A program made the translations under genes and the position numbers. Positions 1 to 10,907 of a stretch of DNA of 64,000 nucleotides are shown here, piece after piece; positions within the stretch are counted from its first letter, which is position 1, and each line of letters begins with the position of its first letter. This stretch comes from Erythroxylum novogranatense (Eukaryota; Streptophyta; Magnoliopsida; Malpighiales; Erythroxylaceae). Under the pieces are notes generated by a model, which did not search any database, was not told the origin of the DNA, and worked only from the letters and a program-made list of their open reading frames with translations. The stretch covers positions 27,266,350 through 27,330,349 of the forward strand of contig CM057234.1 in assembly GCA_029891385.1 (NCBI GenBank). The letters are read 5' to 3'.

Positions 1-1189
1 AATTTTACATACTAAGATATCTTTCATTTTATGGCTAGTTATTAAAAAACGGCTCACTATTGCACATCAAATCAGGTATTTACACATTGACCCCTCCTAT
101 CCTTTTTGTTTAATAGAGGATTAAGTGTTCGATCACCGATTGTCTATAGAAGACAGTTGCCTTGTGATGTAGCTGGTCTATAACTTCTAACTTGTTATAT
201 GAAACTGTGCAATGGCTATCTACTCAACGAACTCCAAAAGGAAATACACATCGTAGCTGTTAGTCCGTGTGTTAAAACAGTTTGAAACAAAAGAAATGAT
301 AGAAATTTTGAAACAAAACAAAATTTTTTCCTTATTTTATTTCGAAGACCCTGGCAAACATCATTGACATTTTAACTTTAAGGGGCGCCTTGTAAACTCA
401 AACTTGTTTTTCTCAATACCTAAATTGACATGTTTTTTCATTCTTTTCCACCTATTATGCCTAGGTAGTTAAATGACACCAGATTGTGTAAGAGGCACCT
501 CCCAAGGCTACCTTTGTAATCTGTATCTTTATTTTCTACATTAATGATTTTTTTTTTGTTAAAAAAAAAGAAATAAAAACTAAACTAACATATGCCCTTT
601 TTTGTCATTCTAGGTCTTTCCATCACACTTATCTTCAAAATCAAATGAAGTTGGTCATACGTCTGTTACTTCAATTCACTAAACTTCATTATTTGTACTA
701 AGTCTTTGCAAGGAAGTAATAGATTCATATATCACATGCATAGTAAGGTAACGAAAGTGTCGAAATCTAAATTCCAACCTCATGAAATCCCAAAAAATCC
801 ATAATCTTATATACATGCATACACAGATTATAAGAACATGTAATTTCAGCACATGTACCTTTGATAATGCTCATCTTTTCTTTAATCTTCTCCTTGTTTG
901 GGTTATAGCAAACACCAAACACCTTCTTTGATCACTCAAGAATACATAAAAATGAAGAAAAAACAGTGTGTAAAGGTAGTTAAATTACCAAACAAGATGA
1001 GTTCAAATAGCTGCTCAAATGGAGAGATAAATCAAGATTATGTTGCATGCAATTAGATTCATGCAACAATTGCATAAATTGCATGAAAAAGAATCAAAAC
1101 TACTTCTTTCTAACTCCAAAACACTTATAGACTCTTTTTCCTCTCACTTGAGTGTATATTTAACTTGTTAGTTCATATTATATAAGTGA
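1..1189. other. AT-rich intergenic flank
   Basis: No coding signal, RNA gene or clear repeat boundary was recognised here. The sequence is AT-rich with homopolymer runs (for example T and A runs near 547-573). It may include the decayed far end of the LTR remnant that follows, but similarity fades before about 1.2 kb. Confidence 0.5.
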
Positions 1190-2368
1190 AAGGCTCACTT
1201 ATGCATCATCTGTTATGCTTTCGATCATGATCGTGACCTACTTCAATGATTGTCATGCACACTTTGTTTTTCATTCGATCTTTTATGCATTTGATCTTTA
1301 GGTTCCCGTTTAATTTAAGCACTTGAATTGACTCTTAATTCGAGCAAATCATGGATGATTTCATGCCACTTAAATTAACTTTTAATTCAAGCAAATCATG
1401 AAGGGTTTCATAATGCCAATTTACTGGACTGTAAGTGGATTAACACACGAACTCTTCAATAGTTAATTATCTGACTTACAAACTTTTCCATAGACAATTA
1501 CCGTACAATTTGTCTCTTCACCATTTTATATCCCACTTGGTTCGGAGTATAGGCTATGTGTTAACTCTCACTAGACTGACTACATCACATTTAATCCAAG
1601 TGATGTTAGTACTTATCCTGAGATCTCATTACTTTATGTGTCATTGAAGACTTTCTTCATGACATATAACTGCTCTAGCCAAATACTCTTGAGTAATGAC
1701 CCTAGCAAGATGTTGTGGGAATCATCTCCTTCTATCAGGAGTGGTGAATTCTTTATTATCTACCTAATTATCTTCAAACACAAATAGCTGTATGTAATCA
1801 CCACCCTATGAGCTACCCCGTCTTGAGGCAACAAGAAATGGTGTCAAAGTACAGGATCAGTATCTAAGATATCCTTGAGTATCTCAAGTTTAAGGATATT
1901 TACATCATTGCTATAATGAGATTAATCATTGACATTTGATAGATCATCCATTTGATAATCTCATAACGGGTCATTTGATGTATTTACTACTCTTAATAAG
2001 CATCTACATGTTAACTCTAAACATCTCATGTTTACAGTTTGTAAGATCCACTGCTTGATCAAATCAAGGAGTATAACATATGCTAGTCTATCCAGATTAA
2101 TAATATACTGTCTTATGAATTCTATGACTAGAGATAATTTAGATATTAACATAATTGCACATGATAGGAATTTCATTATCATGATCTTGTTATGATTTTC
2201 TTCATGTTATGTTTTGTATAATGAACTTCATTGATTCGATTTAAGATCGACATCAATTAATAAATAAACGAACATCAAATTAATGAAAAATTGTCTTTTG
2301 CTTTATTAATCAAAATAAAGTTTGTACAAAAGCATTAAAGGTGATTGACTTTAAACTCTGTTTAGTTG
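1190..2368 (-). repeat. Old Angela-type Copia LTR remnant, reversed
   Basis: Read on the minus strand, this stretch follows the start of the Angela-A LTR (27470 onward) in order. Shared blocks include a run around 2043-2069 containing GATTTGATCAAGCAGTGGAT, the ATGTGCAATTATGT block near 2150, the TAGGGTGGTGATTAC block near 1800, the AAATTGTACGGTAATTGTCTATGG block near 1500 and the CATGATTTGCT block near 1345. The LTR start would lie near 2368. There are many substitutions and small indels, and no internal region or partner LTR is seen. It is best read as an ancient solo LTR or a truncated copy. The left end is uncertain. Confidence 0.7.
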
Positions 2369-3292
2369 GCGGGAAAGTAAAGTGAATTTGGAATATGATT
2401 CATTGGAAAATAAATCTATGGAAAGTAAAGATATTCATATGTTTGGATACTTATAAGAATTCTAATAAAAAGTTGGGTGAATTCTTATTACAATGTTTGA
2501 GTGCGTAAAATATTTTATAGAATATAACTTAATTTTGACTTATGTTTTCAATTATATTCCTACAAATGAATAAAAATTGAAATTATTTAATAAGAAAAAT
2601 ATAAACTTGAAGATTGTCAATTGAAACTTATGAGAAAAAATATTCAAAAGCTAAATATCGATTCGATATAAAAATTTTAAAAATTAGGAGAATTTTTTGC
2701 AAAATTTTCAAAATTCTTAAAATTTCCATCCCTCTCTCTTATCTCTCATTTCCCCTTTTTCAAAGTTTTTAATTATTTATTTTATTTATTTCAACTTTTA
2801 TAATTATTGTTAATTTTTAATTTTGTTTTAAAATAATAATAAATATTTGTATTACTAATAATAATTATAAATTAAACAAAACATAAAAATATTTTATTTA
2901 AATTTATTTTAATATTTTATATAATATTTATTAATAAAATATTTTATTTTTAAAATAAATAATTTAAAACTAATATTTAAAACTAATATTTGTTTTATAT
3001 ATTTTAATTATTAAATCAAAATTTATTTGAAATTTATATATTTTAAGGTCATGAGTTAAGAAAGAAAGAAGCGTTAAATTATCAGTTTATTTTTAGATTA
3101 AATTCCTAAAAAGTTATCTAAATGTTAATAGAGATGTTAGGATTTATAATCCAAGAAAAGTATCACTACTTTTCCTAACTTAGGAAAGTTTTTATTTTCC
3201 TAACTACTTAAAAAAACAAATTAAACGTAATAATTTAAATTAAAAAAAGATTATTTTCTCTAACAACAATTCGTGTCAACCAAACGGGACCT
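2354..3292. mobile_element. Possible MITE-like AT-rich insertion
   Basis: The left edge GTTTAGTTGGCGGGAA and the inverted right edge GTTTGGTTGACACGAA agree at most positions. The roughly 900 bp between them is strongly AT-rich and non-coding. This layout (imperfect terminal inverted repeats, no gene) is typical of hAT-like or other MITEs. No convincing target-site duplication was found, so the boundaries and class are tentative. Confidence 0.35.
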
Positions 3293-3482
3293 TGTAGTAA
3301 TGCTCTAATGGTCTTTTTGGTATATATTATTTGTAAAAATAATTAAACAAAGTAATCGAAAGCAGGGATATATAGTATCTATAAATTTGGAACGATAAGA
3401 CGACCGATGACCAAACCAAAAACATATAGTTCTGACAGTTAAATGCCAAAGCTGGGAAGAGACAGAAGTGAGAAACACACAT

Positions 3483-3714
3483 GAATCTCCACTGTCGTAG
3501 CGATCCATTTGGTTCGTCCACCATTTTTAACCGACAAAAACCTAAGATCTACAGCTGTTGCCAGCTCACTCTCCTACAAATTGACCACGTCAAACTCATA
3601 CTATCCACAATTTGTTATCTTTTGTGTTCTGTATCTATTAAATATGCTTCAAGATTTCGTTTCTAAATTTAGCCTCCCAATCTTCCTATAAAGTCCTCGC
3701 CTTTGCTGGGTTTC
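3483..3714 (+). promoter_or_regulatory. Probable promoter of the SPIRAL1-like gene
   Basis: A TATA-like CTATAAA lies at 3686-3692. A pyrimidine-rich stretch and a good splice donor follow within about 70 bp, as expected for a short 5' non-coding exon. The transcription start is placed near 3715-3720 by inference. No specific regulatory element is claimed. Confidence 0.45.
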
Positions 3715-3757
3715 TTTTTTAACCTCTTCTTTTTCTTATCTCCAGAAGCAAAGAAAG
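3715..3757 (+). other. 5' non-coding exon 1 of the SPIRAL1-like gene
   Basis: A T/C-rich leader ends in AAAG followed by the donor GTAAGG at 3758. The matching acceptor is the GTGCAG ending at 5356, 23 bp before the start codon. The left edge is inferred from the TATA-like box. Leader introns of this kind are common in plant housekeeping and cytoskeletal genes and often raise expression; that role is an inference here. Confidence 0.5.
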
Positions 3758-5356
3758 GTAAGGAAAGCATATGATGCATGCTTTAGATTCAGATCCTCTT
3801 TTCATGCCATCTCAAATCGAAAATGTTTGATGGTACATTTGGAGTTTGATTTTTAATCAACCAATGTTGCAAATAAAGTTGCTTTGCTTAATCCCATCCG
3901 AAGATCTCATCTCTTATGTCTCAGTTATTTGGTAATTTTTGTGTTTAAGAGTATCGATTATTATTGCTTATAGTCATGGCCAGAATGGTATAGAGATGAT
4001 ATTTCGACAAATGGGATATCATAAATTCTATGAACTTGCTTGCATCTTGCTGTGATCTGGGCTTGAGGTTTAAGATCTTATGATGGGCACTCTTCTTCTT
4101 CTTCTTCTTTTATGCTTCATATTGCTGAATTTCATTGAGTAATTATAGCTCTGTGTCATTTGCCGGCCATGACGTCCTATTTGTGCTACTTTCATTAGCC
4201 AGAAGTTGAAGGAAATTTTATTTTCAAAAGCTATCACTTTTTTTTTGTTGATTTTAAATGACCATTGTTTTATCTTTTTACCATGTTTGGTAAGATGTTA
4301 ATTAACGTACTAAGATAGAACATAACACACTTTTATCGTTAAGTTTTATAATAAAATAGAATAAGACAGAAACGTAAGATTTCGTATTACGTCTCGTTTT
4401 ATTCTAAACAATTAAAATAATAAACTTTCAATTCATAAATTTTAGGATAGAATTAAAACCAATAAATATATACTATCCAATATATCCTCAATAATTTTGC
4501 ATAATATCAATTATTTCTCCTTATCCTAATAACAACAAACACATTTCTATATATATATATTTTTCGTAATACTAATTATTTTTCGTAATACCAATTATTT
4601 CTCCTTACCATAATATCAATTATTTTTATATAAAAGAAAAATATAAATAAATTATTTTAAAATATGAATCACATATAATAGAATAATATTTTCAATATAT
4701 TTTATTTTAAAATAATAAAATTTATTATTTTATTATTAAAGTTACAACTGTAACTTTTTATTAAATATAATTTCTGTTTTAAAATTATTACGTTAAACCT
4801 CCTACATCAACCATTTTAATGTAAGAAATATAATAATCATCTATTATACATTATATTCTTTTTATCCATCTTCCAAACAACATTTCACTACATTAGATTA
4901 TTAGATTATGAATTCTTTCATCCTTTCCAAACAATTTTTACTATATTATATTATATTTTATTCCATTATAAACTATTCTATTATATTATATTAATTAACA
5001 TCCACTCAACATGACATAAACTACAAGTAATGTCACGTTAACTGATATATGAAAATAGTTTGTGGACTCGATGCTGGTCCTTGAACAAATCAAGTTAAAA
5101 GCAATGGATAATAAAGAAAGTTCAAGCAATAAGCTTAATGTTAGGCTTACTCGTACATTTAAGCAGCCAAATATACTCTTCTAATCTTATGAGGTAAAAA
5201 AAAAGGCTGACCCATTAAAACTTGGAAAAGTAATTTTGTGTAGACTGGACTCTGGTTGCTCTTTTTTCTGCTTCTCTATGAATTATCGTGTGTGTTCTTA
5301 GCCTATGGATGTAGTCTGTCATGGAATTGAGCTCTTGCACCTGAAATAAAGTGCAG
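3758..5356 (+). other. Leader intron (1,599 bp) of the SPIRAL1-like gene
   Basis: It starts with GTAAGG and ends with GTGCAG. It is T-rich at both ends, contains a short CTT microsatellite (about 4091-4110) and carries a MITE-like insertion at 4282-5013. No separate gene was seen inside. Confidence 0.5.
4282..5013. mobile_element. MITE-like element inside the leader intron
   Basis: The left end CATGTTTGGTAAGATGTTAA and the inverted right end CATGTTGAGTGGATGTTAAT match at most positions, and both continue into TTAATTAA. The interior is about 85% A+T with no coding potential. Size (about 730 bp) and structure fit a non-autonomous DNA transposon. The superfamily is not resolved and no clean TSD was identified. 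Confidence 0.5.
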
Positions 5357-5379
5357 GTTCCACCGTAAGCTAACTGATA

Positions 5380-6303
5380 ATGGGTCGTGGAGTGAGCAGC
5401 GGCGGTGGACAGAGCTCTCTGGGCTACCTGTTTGGCAGTGGGGAGACTGGTGGTGCTAAGAGTGAGGGACAAGCCTTAAATGGTCCTTCTCCAAAGCCTG
5501 CTGTTATCTCACAACCAATTGACAAACAGATTCCAGCAGGCATTCCTGGAAACCTGAAAAACAACTACCACCGGGCAGATGGCCAGAACTGTGGCAACTT
5601 TATCACGGTATGCTGCTTTTTCAACTTATTGCCAGACCAAGTAACACATAATATTTGCTGTCTAAGTTTATAGGATTAGTTGCTTTTGGCACTAACAGCT
5701 AGATGAATTAAAAATCCAGAAAAAGAAATGCGTGAACACATCATCAAAAAGAACTTAGCTTTATGCTATTCCATGTTAACTTCATGCTATCCTATGTTAA
5801 TATTGGTACAACAGGGGCAAGGCCATTGGTTTTGATTCCAACTTAGACCTTTGATATCTTTTCCATTAGACTTCGGTGAGATTGATGCCAACAAAAGCCT
5901 AGTACACACTAATATTGTCACAAGCTTTTATATATATATATATTTCACTTGCACCTTAAGACGTGGAGATTCTACACTAGAGGTAATGTTCTCATATTTG
6001 TGTGCAGGACCGGCCATCCACCAAGGTTCATGCTGCCCCGGGTGGCGGATCTTCCCTGGATTATCTTTTTGGTGGCACTGGGAAGTAAGCCCTTCAAGAA
6101 TGTATGATTAATCTGAAATTAGCACGTCCTCGTGCAATTTACCTGTATCCTGAAAATGGTGGATTTGTCCTTGTACAATGTGACTATTACATACAGTGGA
6201 CAAATTGTTCCTAAACACATTTTGCTATGGATGTTTCTATCAAATTCATATGCGCAGTGGCCGTTTCTCTGAGATTCGTAAATCCACTGGTGCTACTGCT
6301 TAA
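5380..6303 (+). CDS. SP1L: SPIRAL1-like microtubule-associated protein (3 coding exons)
   Basis: Join 5380-5607, 6008-6084 and 6258-6303; all introns are GT-AG and the total is 351 nt, 116 residues. The protein shows the plant SPIRAL1 layout: N-terminal MGRGVSSGGGQSSLGYLFG (residues 1-19), a short variable linker, KQIPAGI (about 49-55), NNYHRADGQNCGNFIT (about 61-76), then DRPSTKVHAAPGGGSSLDYLFGG (77-99, named by key residues). The repeated GGGxSSLxYLFG boxes at the two ends are the family hallmark. SPIRAL1 proteins bind cortical microtubules, localise to plus ends and support anisotropic cell expansion. The length is usual for the family. The last exon adds a 14-residue tail, GRFSEIRKSTGATA, after the second box. 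Which paralogue it is cannot be decided. Confidence 0.93.
5608..6007 (+). other. Intron 2 of the SPIRAL1-like gene
   Basis: It runs from donor GTATGC to acceptor TGTGCAG, 400 bp and phase 0, and contains a short TA run near 5932-5943. The join falls between the codons for FIT and DRPSTK, a conserved protein stretch, which confirms the splice sites. Confidence 0.85.
6085..6257 (+). other. Intron 3 of the SPIRAL1-like gene
   Basis: It runs from donor GTAAGC to acceptor GCGCAG, 173 bp and phase 2. Splicing makes an AAT (Asn) codon and continues the frame through the C-terminal tail to TAA at 6301-6303. If it were retained, the protein would end immediately after GGTGK, which resembles the natural end of some SPIRAL1 paralogues. 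Alternative ends are therefore possible. Confidence 0.75.
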
Positions 6304-7003
6304 CAAAGCTCCAGGTTTGTCACTCCTATACGGTGGTGACCTTCAAGTTAATTCGAACTGAAAGGACCTTAAAACCAAAAGTTAATTGATTCCCTGGTAA
6401 CTTTCACGTATAAGATATACCCAAGTAAGCCTAAATCAACATAATACCCAAGTAGGCCTAAATCAACATAACTTACAATCCAAGTTTTAGATTGAATTGC
6501 ACGGGACTGTAGGGCGAGCGAGCCAGAAGCTGAGTTGAGTCCCATGATTGCAAGCAAGAGTGTAAGTATGTACATATATGTATAATATGTATATAAAAGA
6601 GGTCAGTTCCCGTTTTTAAGGTTAATGGCACTAGATGGCCTAGAAGACAAGTCTTCAAAGTTGGAATGAGTCACCACTCACCTCAGACCCTCTCGTATCT
6701 CTCAAACCGATAAGATTTTACGTTCACTTCAAATATTCATTCCTCAAGATCAACCGTTGCAACTGGCTGGCACGCGTAATCCATTATTTAAGCCATTAGG
6801 TCGAGCTTGTACCCACTACCATACATATGGGACTTCTTGTCCGATTTTCTGACTTTGAACACTACCTATCTCAGAGAGCAGACTAACTGATCAATGAAAG
6901 GTGAAAACCCGAGTTTGGTACCCGTCAGTAACTACGCTTGGGTTGTATCTAAAGAAAACCAAGGAAAAACTGATTAGCACAACGGTGTCATTTTCTGTGG
7001 AGC
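6304..7003 (+). other. 3' flank / 3' UTR of the SPIRAL1-like gene
   Basis: No further coding region is recognised. A possible donor-like CCAG/GTTTGT near 6312 could mark a 3' UTR intron, but no polyadenylation site can be fixed. A short tandem TACCCAAGTA(A/G)GCCTAAATC doublet occurs at 6417-6467. The stretch ends at the Copia-1 insertion. Confidence 0.4.
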
Positions 7004-7008
7004 CAATC

Positions 7009-7339
7009 TGTTGAAGGTAATCAAAGTCCAAGGATCAGTCCACATCAGCAGCTGCCTTGGATAAACTAGAACGTTGGATTATTAGCTAAGTTGTAGGGCT
7101 TATTCTATCTAGTTGAATAAGTCTTATGGTAATGCATAATTGTAGGAGTTTTTTGTTAGGTTGTTGATGAACGTTGGGGAGTTACTGCACCCACGTTCTT
7201 TGCCTGTTTTTTATTATTTCTGTTATTTTCCTGTAAGGCTATAAAAAGTCATATCAATGTTATTGAATGGTGTGCGATTTTAAAGAGTCATCATCTTCTA
7301 TTAATTACTTCTGTTGCTCATCCTCGAAAAAGAACAACA
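7009..7339 (+). repeat. Copia-1 5' LTR (331 bp)
   Basis: Starts TGTTGAAGG and ends GAACAACA. A TATA box, TATAAAA at 7240-7246, sits about 100 bp before the LTR end and probably sets the transcript start. It matches the 3' LTR almost completely; all differences noticed lie in the T-rich stretch at about 7201-7235. Confidence 0.95.
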
Positions 7340-7340
7340 T

Positions 7341-7353
7341 TTGGTATCAGAGC
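7341..7353 (+). other. Copia-1 primer-binding site
   Basis: TTGGTATCAGAGC follows the 5' LTR after one base. It is complementary to the 3' end of plant initiator-Met tRNA, the usual primer for Copia reverse transcription. Confidence 0.9.
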
Positions 7354-7435
7354 AATTAATTGTTCCGGGTTCAAAATCTTGGGAATTAGTGAGTGATTTG
7401 TGAGGCAAACACAAGGGAAACACGAGTGCAAAACC

Positions 7436-8270
7436 ATGTCATCCAATACAAATGGTACAGGGAATGGGCTGCAGCAATTACCCATATTCAAAGGCATTAA
7501 CTACCATTTTTGGAGTTTGAGGATGACAACTCTGTTTAAATCTCAAGAGTTATGGGATTTTGTAAAGGATGGGTTTGTGGACAGCACCACAGGGGAACCT
7601 ACACCAGAGATAAAGGAGAAGAGAAAGAAGGATTCAAAAGCCCTCTTTCTCATCCAACAGGCACTTGATGATGAAATATTTCCCAGGATTGCCTCAGCCA
7701 CCACTTCAAAGCAAGCGTGGGACACCTTGAAACAAGAATTTCTTGGTGACAAGAAGGTTGTAATGGTGAGATTACAATCCTTAAGAAGAGATTTTGAGGC
7801 AATGACCATGAAGGAGAAAGAGAAGGTTCAAGAGTATTTATCAAGGGTGTCGGGCATTGTACATCTCATGAAGTCATATGGTGAAAATGTGACAAATGAG
7901 CATATAGTGAGCAAAGTTTTGAGGCCTAACCTCGAAAATTTGATCACGTTATAGCTGCAATTGAGGAGTCCAAAGATATGAAAGAGTACACCTTTGATGA
8001 GCTCATGGGATCCTTCTGAGCTCACGAGGACAAAGCTAAGCAGATGTGGAGAAAAGAATGAAGAAAGAGCATTTGTGCCAAGACCGAATATGCTAAAGAA
8101 AAGGACGATCAAGTGCAAAAAGACGGGTCGTGGAGGATCAAGAGGAAGAGGAAGAGGACAGAAAAGCGGTGGAGAAGGCGAGACAACAAACCACAAGATG
8201 GTAGGAAGTTGTTCAAATGTTACTACTGCAGAAGCACAGGCATAAGGAGGTGATTCTTGGAAAAAGAAGA
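7436..8270 (+). pseudogene. Copia-1 gag, frameshifted
   Basis: The likely start is ATG at 7436 (MSSNTNGTGNG...). The gag begins with LPIFKGINYHFWSLRM, the UBN2-type gag fold of plant Copia elements, and includes the conserved leader-like block ALDDEIFPRIA. The frame shifts near 7935-7945, where the continuation HVIAAIEESKDM appears in another frame, and stops again near 8016. A basic linker of Lys/Arg/Gly follows. The zinc knuckle begins CYYCRSTG near 8218, but a missing base removes the His and the last Cys codon reads as Ser. This would make an RNA-binding particle protein if intact; here it is non-functional. Confidence 0.85.
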
Positions 8271-8272
8271 AG

Positions 8273-9549
8273 ATGAAACAAAGGGTGGGCCAATCATGTG
8301 CGGCGAAGGTGAGTCTAAACTGCTTTCTTGCCCAATCTTCATCAAACTGTGACAATGGAGAGGTTTGGTATGTTGACGATGGTTGCTCTAATCACATGTC
8401 AAGTACTAAATCTAGTTTTAAAGATTTGAATGAGTCGTTGAAAAGTAAAGTGAGAGTTGGTGATGGAAAACTCTTAGAAGTGGAAGGAGAGGAGCGATTC
8501 TTTGTCAAGACATCGGGGGTGAGAGCAAGCTCATCCACAATGTTCAATATGTGCCAAGTTTGGCTCATAACCTACTCGATGTGGGGCAACTAGTGGAGGC
8601 GGTTACTCGATGAAGGTTTGGAGCAAACCAATGTGAGATCAGTGATGTAGAGACTCACAAACCTGTCTTGAGAATCAAGATGAGCACCAACAGAATGTTC
8701 CCAGTGGAGTTCAATAAAGGAAGCAAGGCCTTAGTTGTTACAGGAACTGAGCAAGCAGTACTCTGGCATCACAGATATGGGCACTTACATTCAAAGGGAT
8801 TGAAGGTGTTGAGTACTAAGGAGATGGTACTCGGGCTACCTAAAGTTGGAGAATTTGAGGTGTGTGAAGGATGTCTATATGGGAAACAAACACGAGCAAG
8901 CTTTCCAACTGGCAAAGCATGGCGGGCTAGCAAAATCTTGGAGCTCTTACATGCAGATCTCTGTGGCCCAATGTCAACATCTTCACTTGGTGGAAGTAAG
9001 TACTTCTTGTTAATCATAGATGATTACAGTAGATTCAGTTGGGTCTATTTCTTGTCAACAAAATCTGAAGCCTTTGAAAGGTTTAAGATTTTCAAAAACA
9101 TGGTTGAGAAGCAATCTGAAGAAGTGATCAAGTGTGTAAGGACAGACAGAGGAGGAGAGTTCGTGTCCAAAGAATTCAACTCATTTTGTGATGAACAAGG
9201 AATAAGGAGGGAACTGACAGCTCCTTATTCTCCAGAGCAAAATGGAGTTGCAGAGAGGAAGAATCGCACAATAGTAGAGATGGCTCGATGTATGCTCAAA
9301 GCTAAGGGTCTTCCTGACTCCTTCTGGAGTGAAGCTGTTGCAACAGCTGTCTATGTGCTTAATATCTCACCAACTCGAGCAGTTCAAGATGTTACTCCCT
9401 TTGAGGCATGGAGGGGAAAGAAACCAAGGGTTGGCCACCTAAGGGTATTTGGGTGCATTGCATATGCACTAGTGAATCTGAGAACCAAGCTTGAAGAGAA
9501 AAGTGAGAAGTGTATCTTCATAGGCTATTCTCATCATCCAAGCATCTGA
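8273..9549 (+). pseudogene. Copia-1 protease and integrase region, broken
   Basis: A protease-like segment with WYVDDGCSNHM lies at about 8369-8401; the usual catalytic triad Asp-Ser/Thr-Gly reads Asp-Asp-Gly. A frameshift and stop near 8590 separate it from the integrase (from about 8668). The integrase has an N-terminal HHCC region (LWHHRYGHLH ... CEGCLYGKQ) and DDE catalytic residues in HADLCGP, VRTDRGGEF and GVAERKNR. It would cut and join cDNA ends if intact. The frame is lost at about 9535-9549, where SHHPSI ends in a stop while the continuation ELYNPT appears one base over. Confidence 0.9.
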
Positions 9550-9574
9550 GCTCTACAATCCTACTAAAAAAACA

Positions 9575-10907
9575 GTGGTGATTAGTAGAAATGTAGAGTT
9601 CAATGAGAAGGCACAATGGGAATGGAAGGAAAACAGTGATGACAGAGGAAAAGGAGAAAAAATAGTCATCTTTGCTGAACCTCAAGAATACGTGCATGAC
9701 ACTTCATCATCGTCACCTAGCATTCCTTCGTCTCCTTGTACACCAGCAAATAATAATGTAAGTCCTCTGCCATTTCCCAACCTTAGTCAAGGATCTAACA
9801 GCGCTTCTAGTTCGTCTAGTGAAGTTCCTTCTTACAGGATGAGGAATCTGGCAAGCATTTATGACAGACTAGATGCCGAGACTTGTGGATTTGCACTGAT
9901 GACAACTGAACCAGATTGCTATGAAGAAGCTGTCAAAGAGGAGAAATGGCAAGAAGCAATGAAGGAAGAAATGAATGCTATAACCAGGAATGCAACCTGG
10001 AGCTTAGTGGAGTTGCCTGAAGGAAGACATGTAATTGGCTTGAAATGGATTTTCAAGACCAAACTGAATGCTGATGGCAGTATAAATAGGTGTAAAGCAC
10101 GCCTTGTAGCAAAAGGATATGCTCAAATTGAGGGCATAGACTATGAGGAGACCTTCTCTCCAGTTGCAAGATTTGAAACCATCAGGGTGGTACTAGCTCT
10201 AGCAGCACAATGGAAGTTGCAAGTGTTTCAGTTGGATGTAAAGTCAGCATTCTTGAATGGTGATCTTCAGGAAGAAGTTTATGTAGATCAGCCACAAGGA
10301 TTCACAAAGAAGGGTGAAGAACACAAAGTTTTCAAGCTGCACAAAGCATTGTGTGGGCTTAAACAAGCTCCTCGTGCCTGGTATGGAAAAATTGACTCAT
10401 TCTTTACTCAAAATAATTTTACAAGGAGTGAAAATGAGCCTACACTGTATGTTAAAAGGAGGGACGAGTATGAATTTCTAATAGTGTGTCTATATGTGGA
10501 TGACATTATTTACCTTAGCTCCTCATCTAGCATGCTAATAGAATTTAAAGAATCCATGATGCGTGATTTGAAATGATGATTTAGGAAGGTTAAAGTATTT
10601 CCTAGGTCTTGAAATTTCACAAGATGAGAGTGGTATTTTCATGAGTCAAAAGAAGTATGCCACTGAGTTGTTAAAGAAGTTCAATATCAGATTTGAAGAT
10701 GGTGCAAAGACTCCAATGAACACTGGTGAAAAGCTGCAGAAGGAAGATGGTACTGGCAAAGGGAATGAAAAAGAATTCAGAAGTCTTGTAGGTGGATTAA
10801 ACTACCTAACTCACTCTCGGCACGATATAATGTCTGATGTGAGCATGGTTTCGAGTTTATGCATGCTCCAAGCAAGCAACATGTTGGTACAAAGAAAGAG
10901 GATCTGA
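9575..10907 (+). pseudogene. Copia-1 reverse transcriptase region, broken
   Basis: The region starts with the integrase tail and a Ser/Pro-rich linker. RT starts near [20 protein letters not shown] and keeps the first catalytic Asp in [13 protein letters not shown] and the YVDD box in [10 protein letters not shown] frameshift follows RDLK near 10573, after which LKYFLGLEIS continues in another frame to 10907. A further shift near 10855 (GFxxFMHAPSKQH) leads into RNase H. RT would copy the element RNA using the iMet primer. The amino-acid sequence is well conserved apart from the single-base breaks. Confidence 0.9.

Noticed and set aside
3305..3691. Several overlapping short open stretches before the SPIRAL1-like gene
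   Set aside because: They lie on both strands over the likely promoter, lack domains and are of chance length.
5215..5472. Minus-strand open stretch across the SPIRAL1-like start
   Set aside because: It is antisense to a well-supported coding exon and has no family match.
7828..8355. Long minus-strand open stretch (about 175 codons) over Copia-1 gag
   Set aside because: It is the antisense shadow of a coding-like region, rich in Phe/Leu/Ser from reversed Lys/Glu codons, with no domain.
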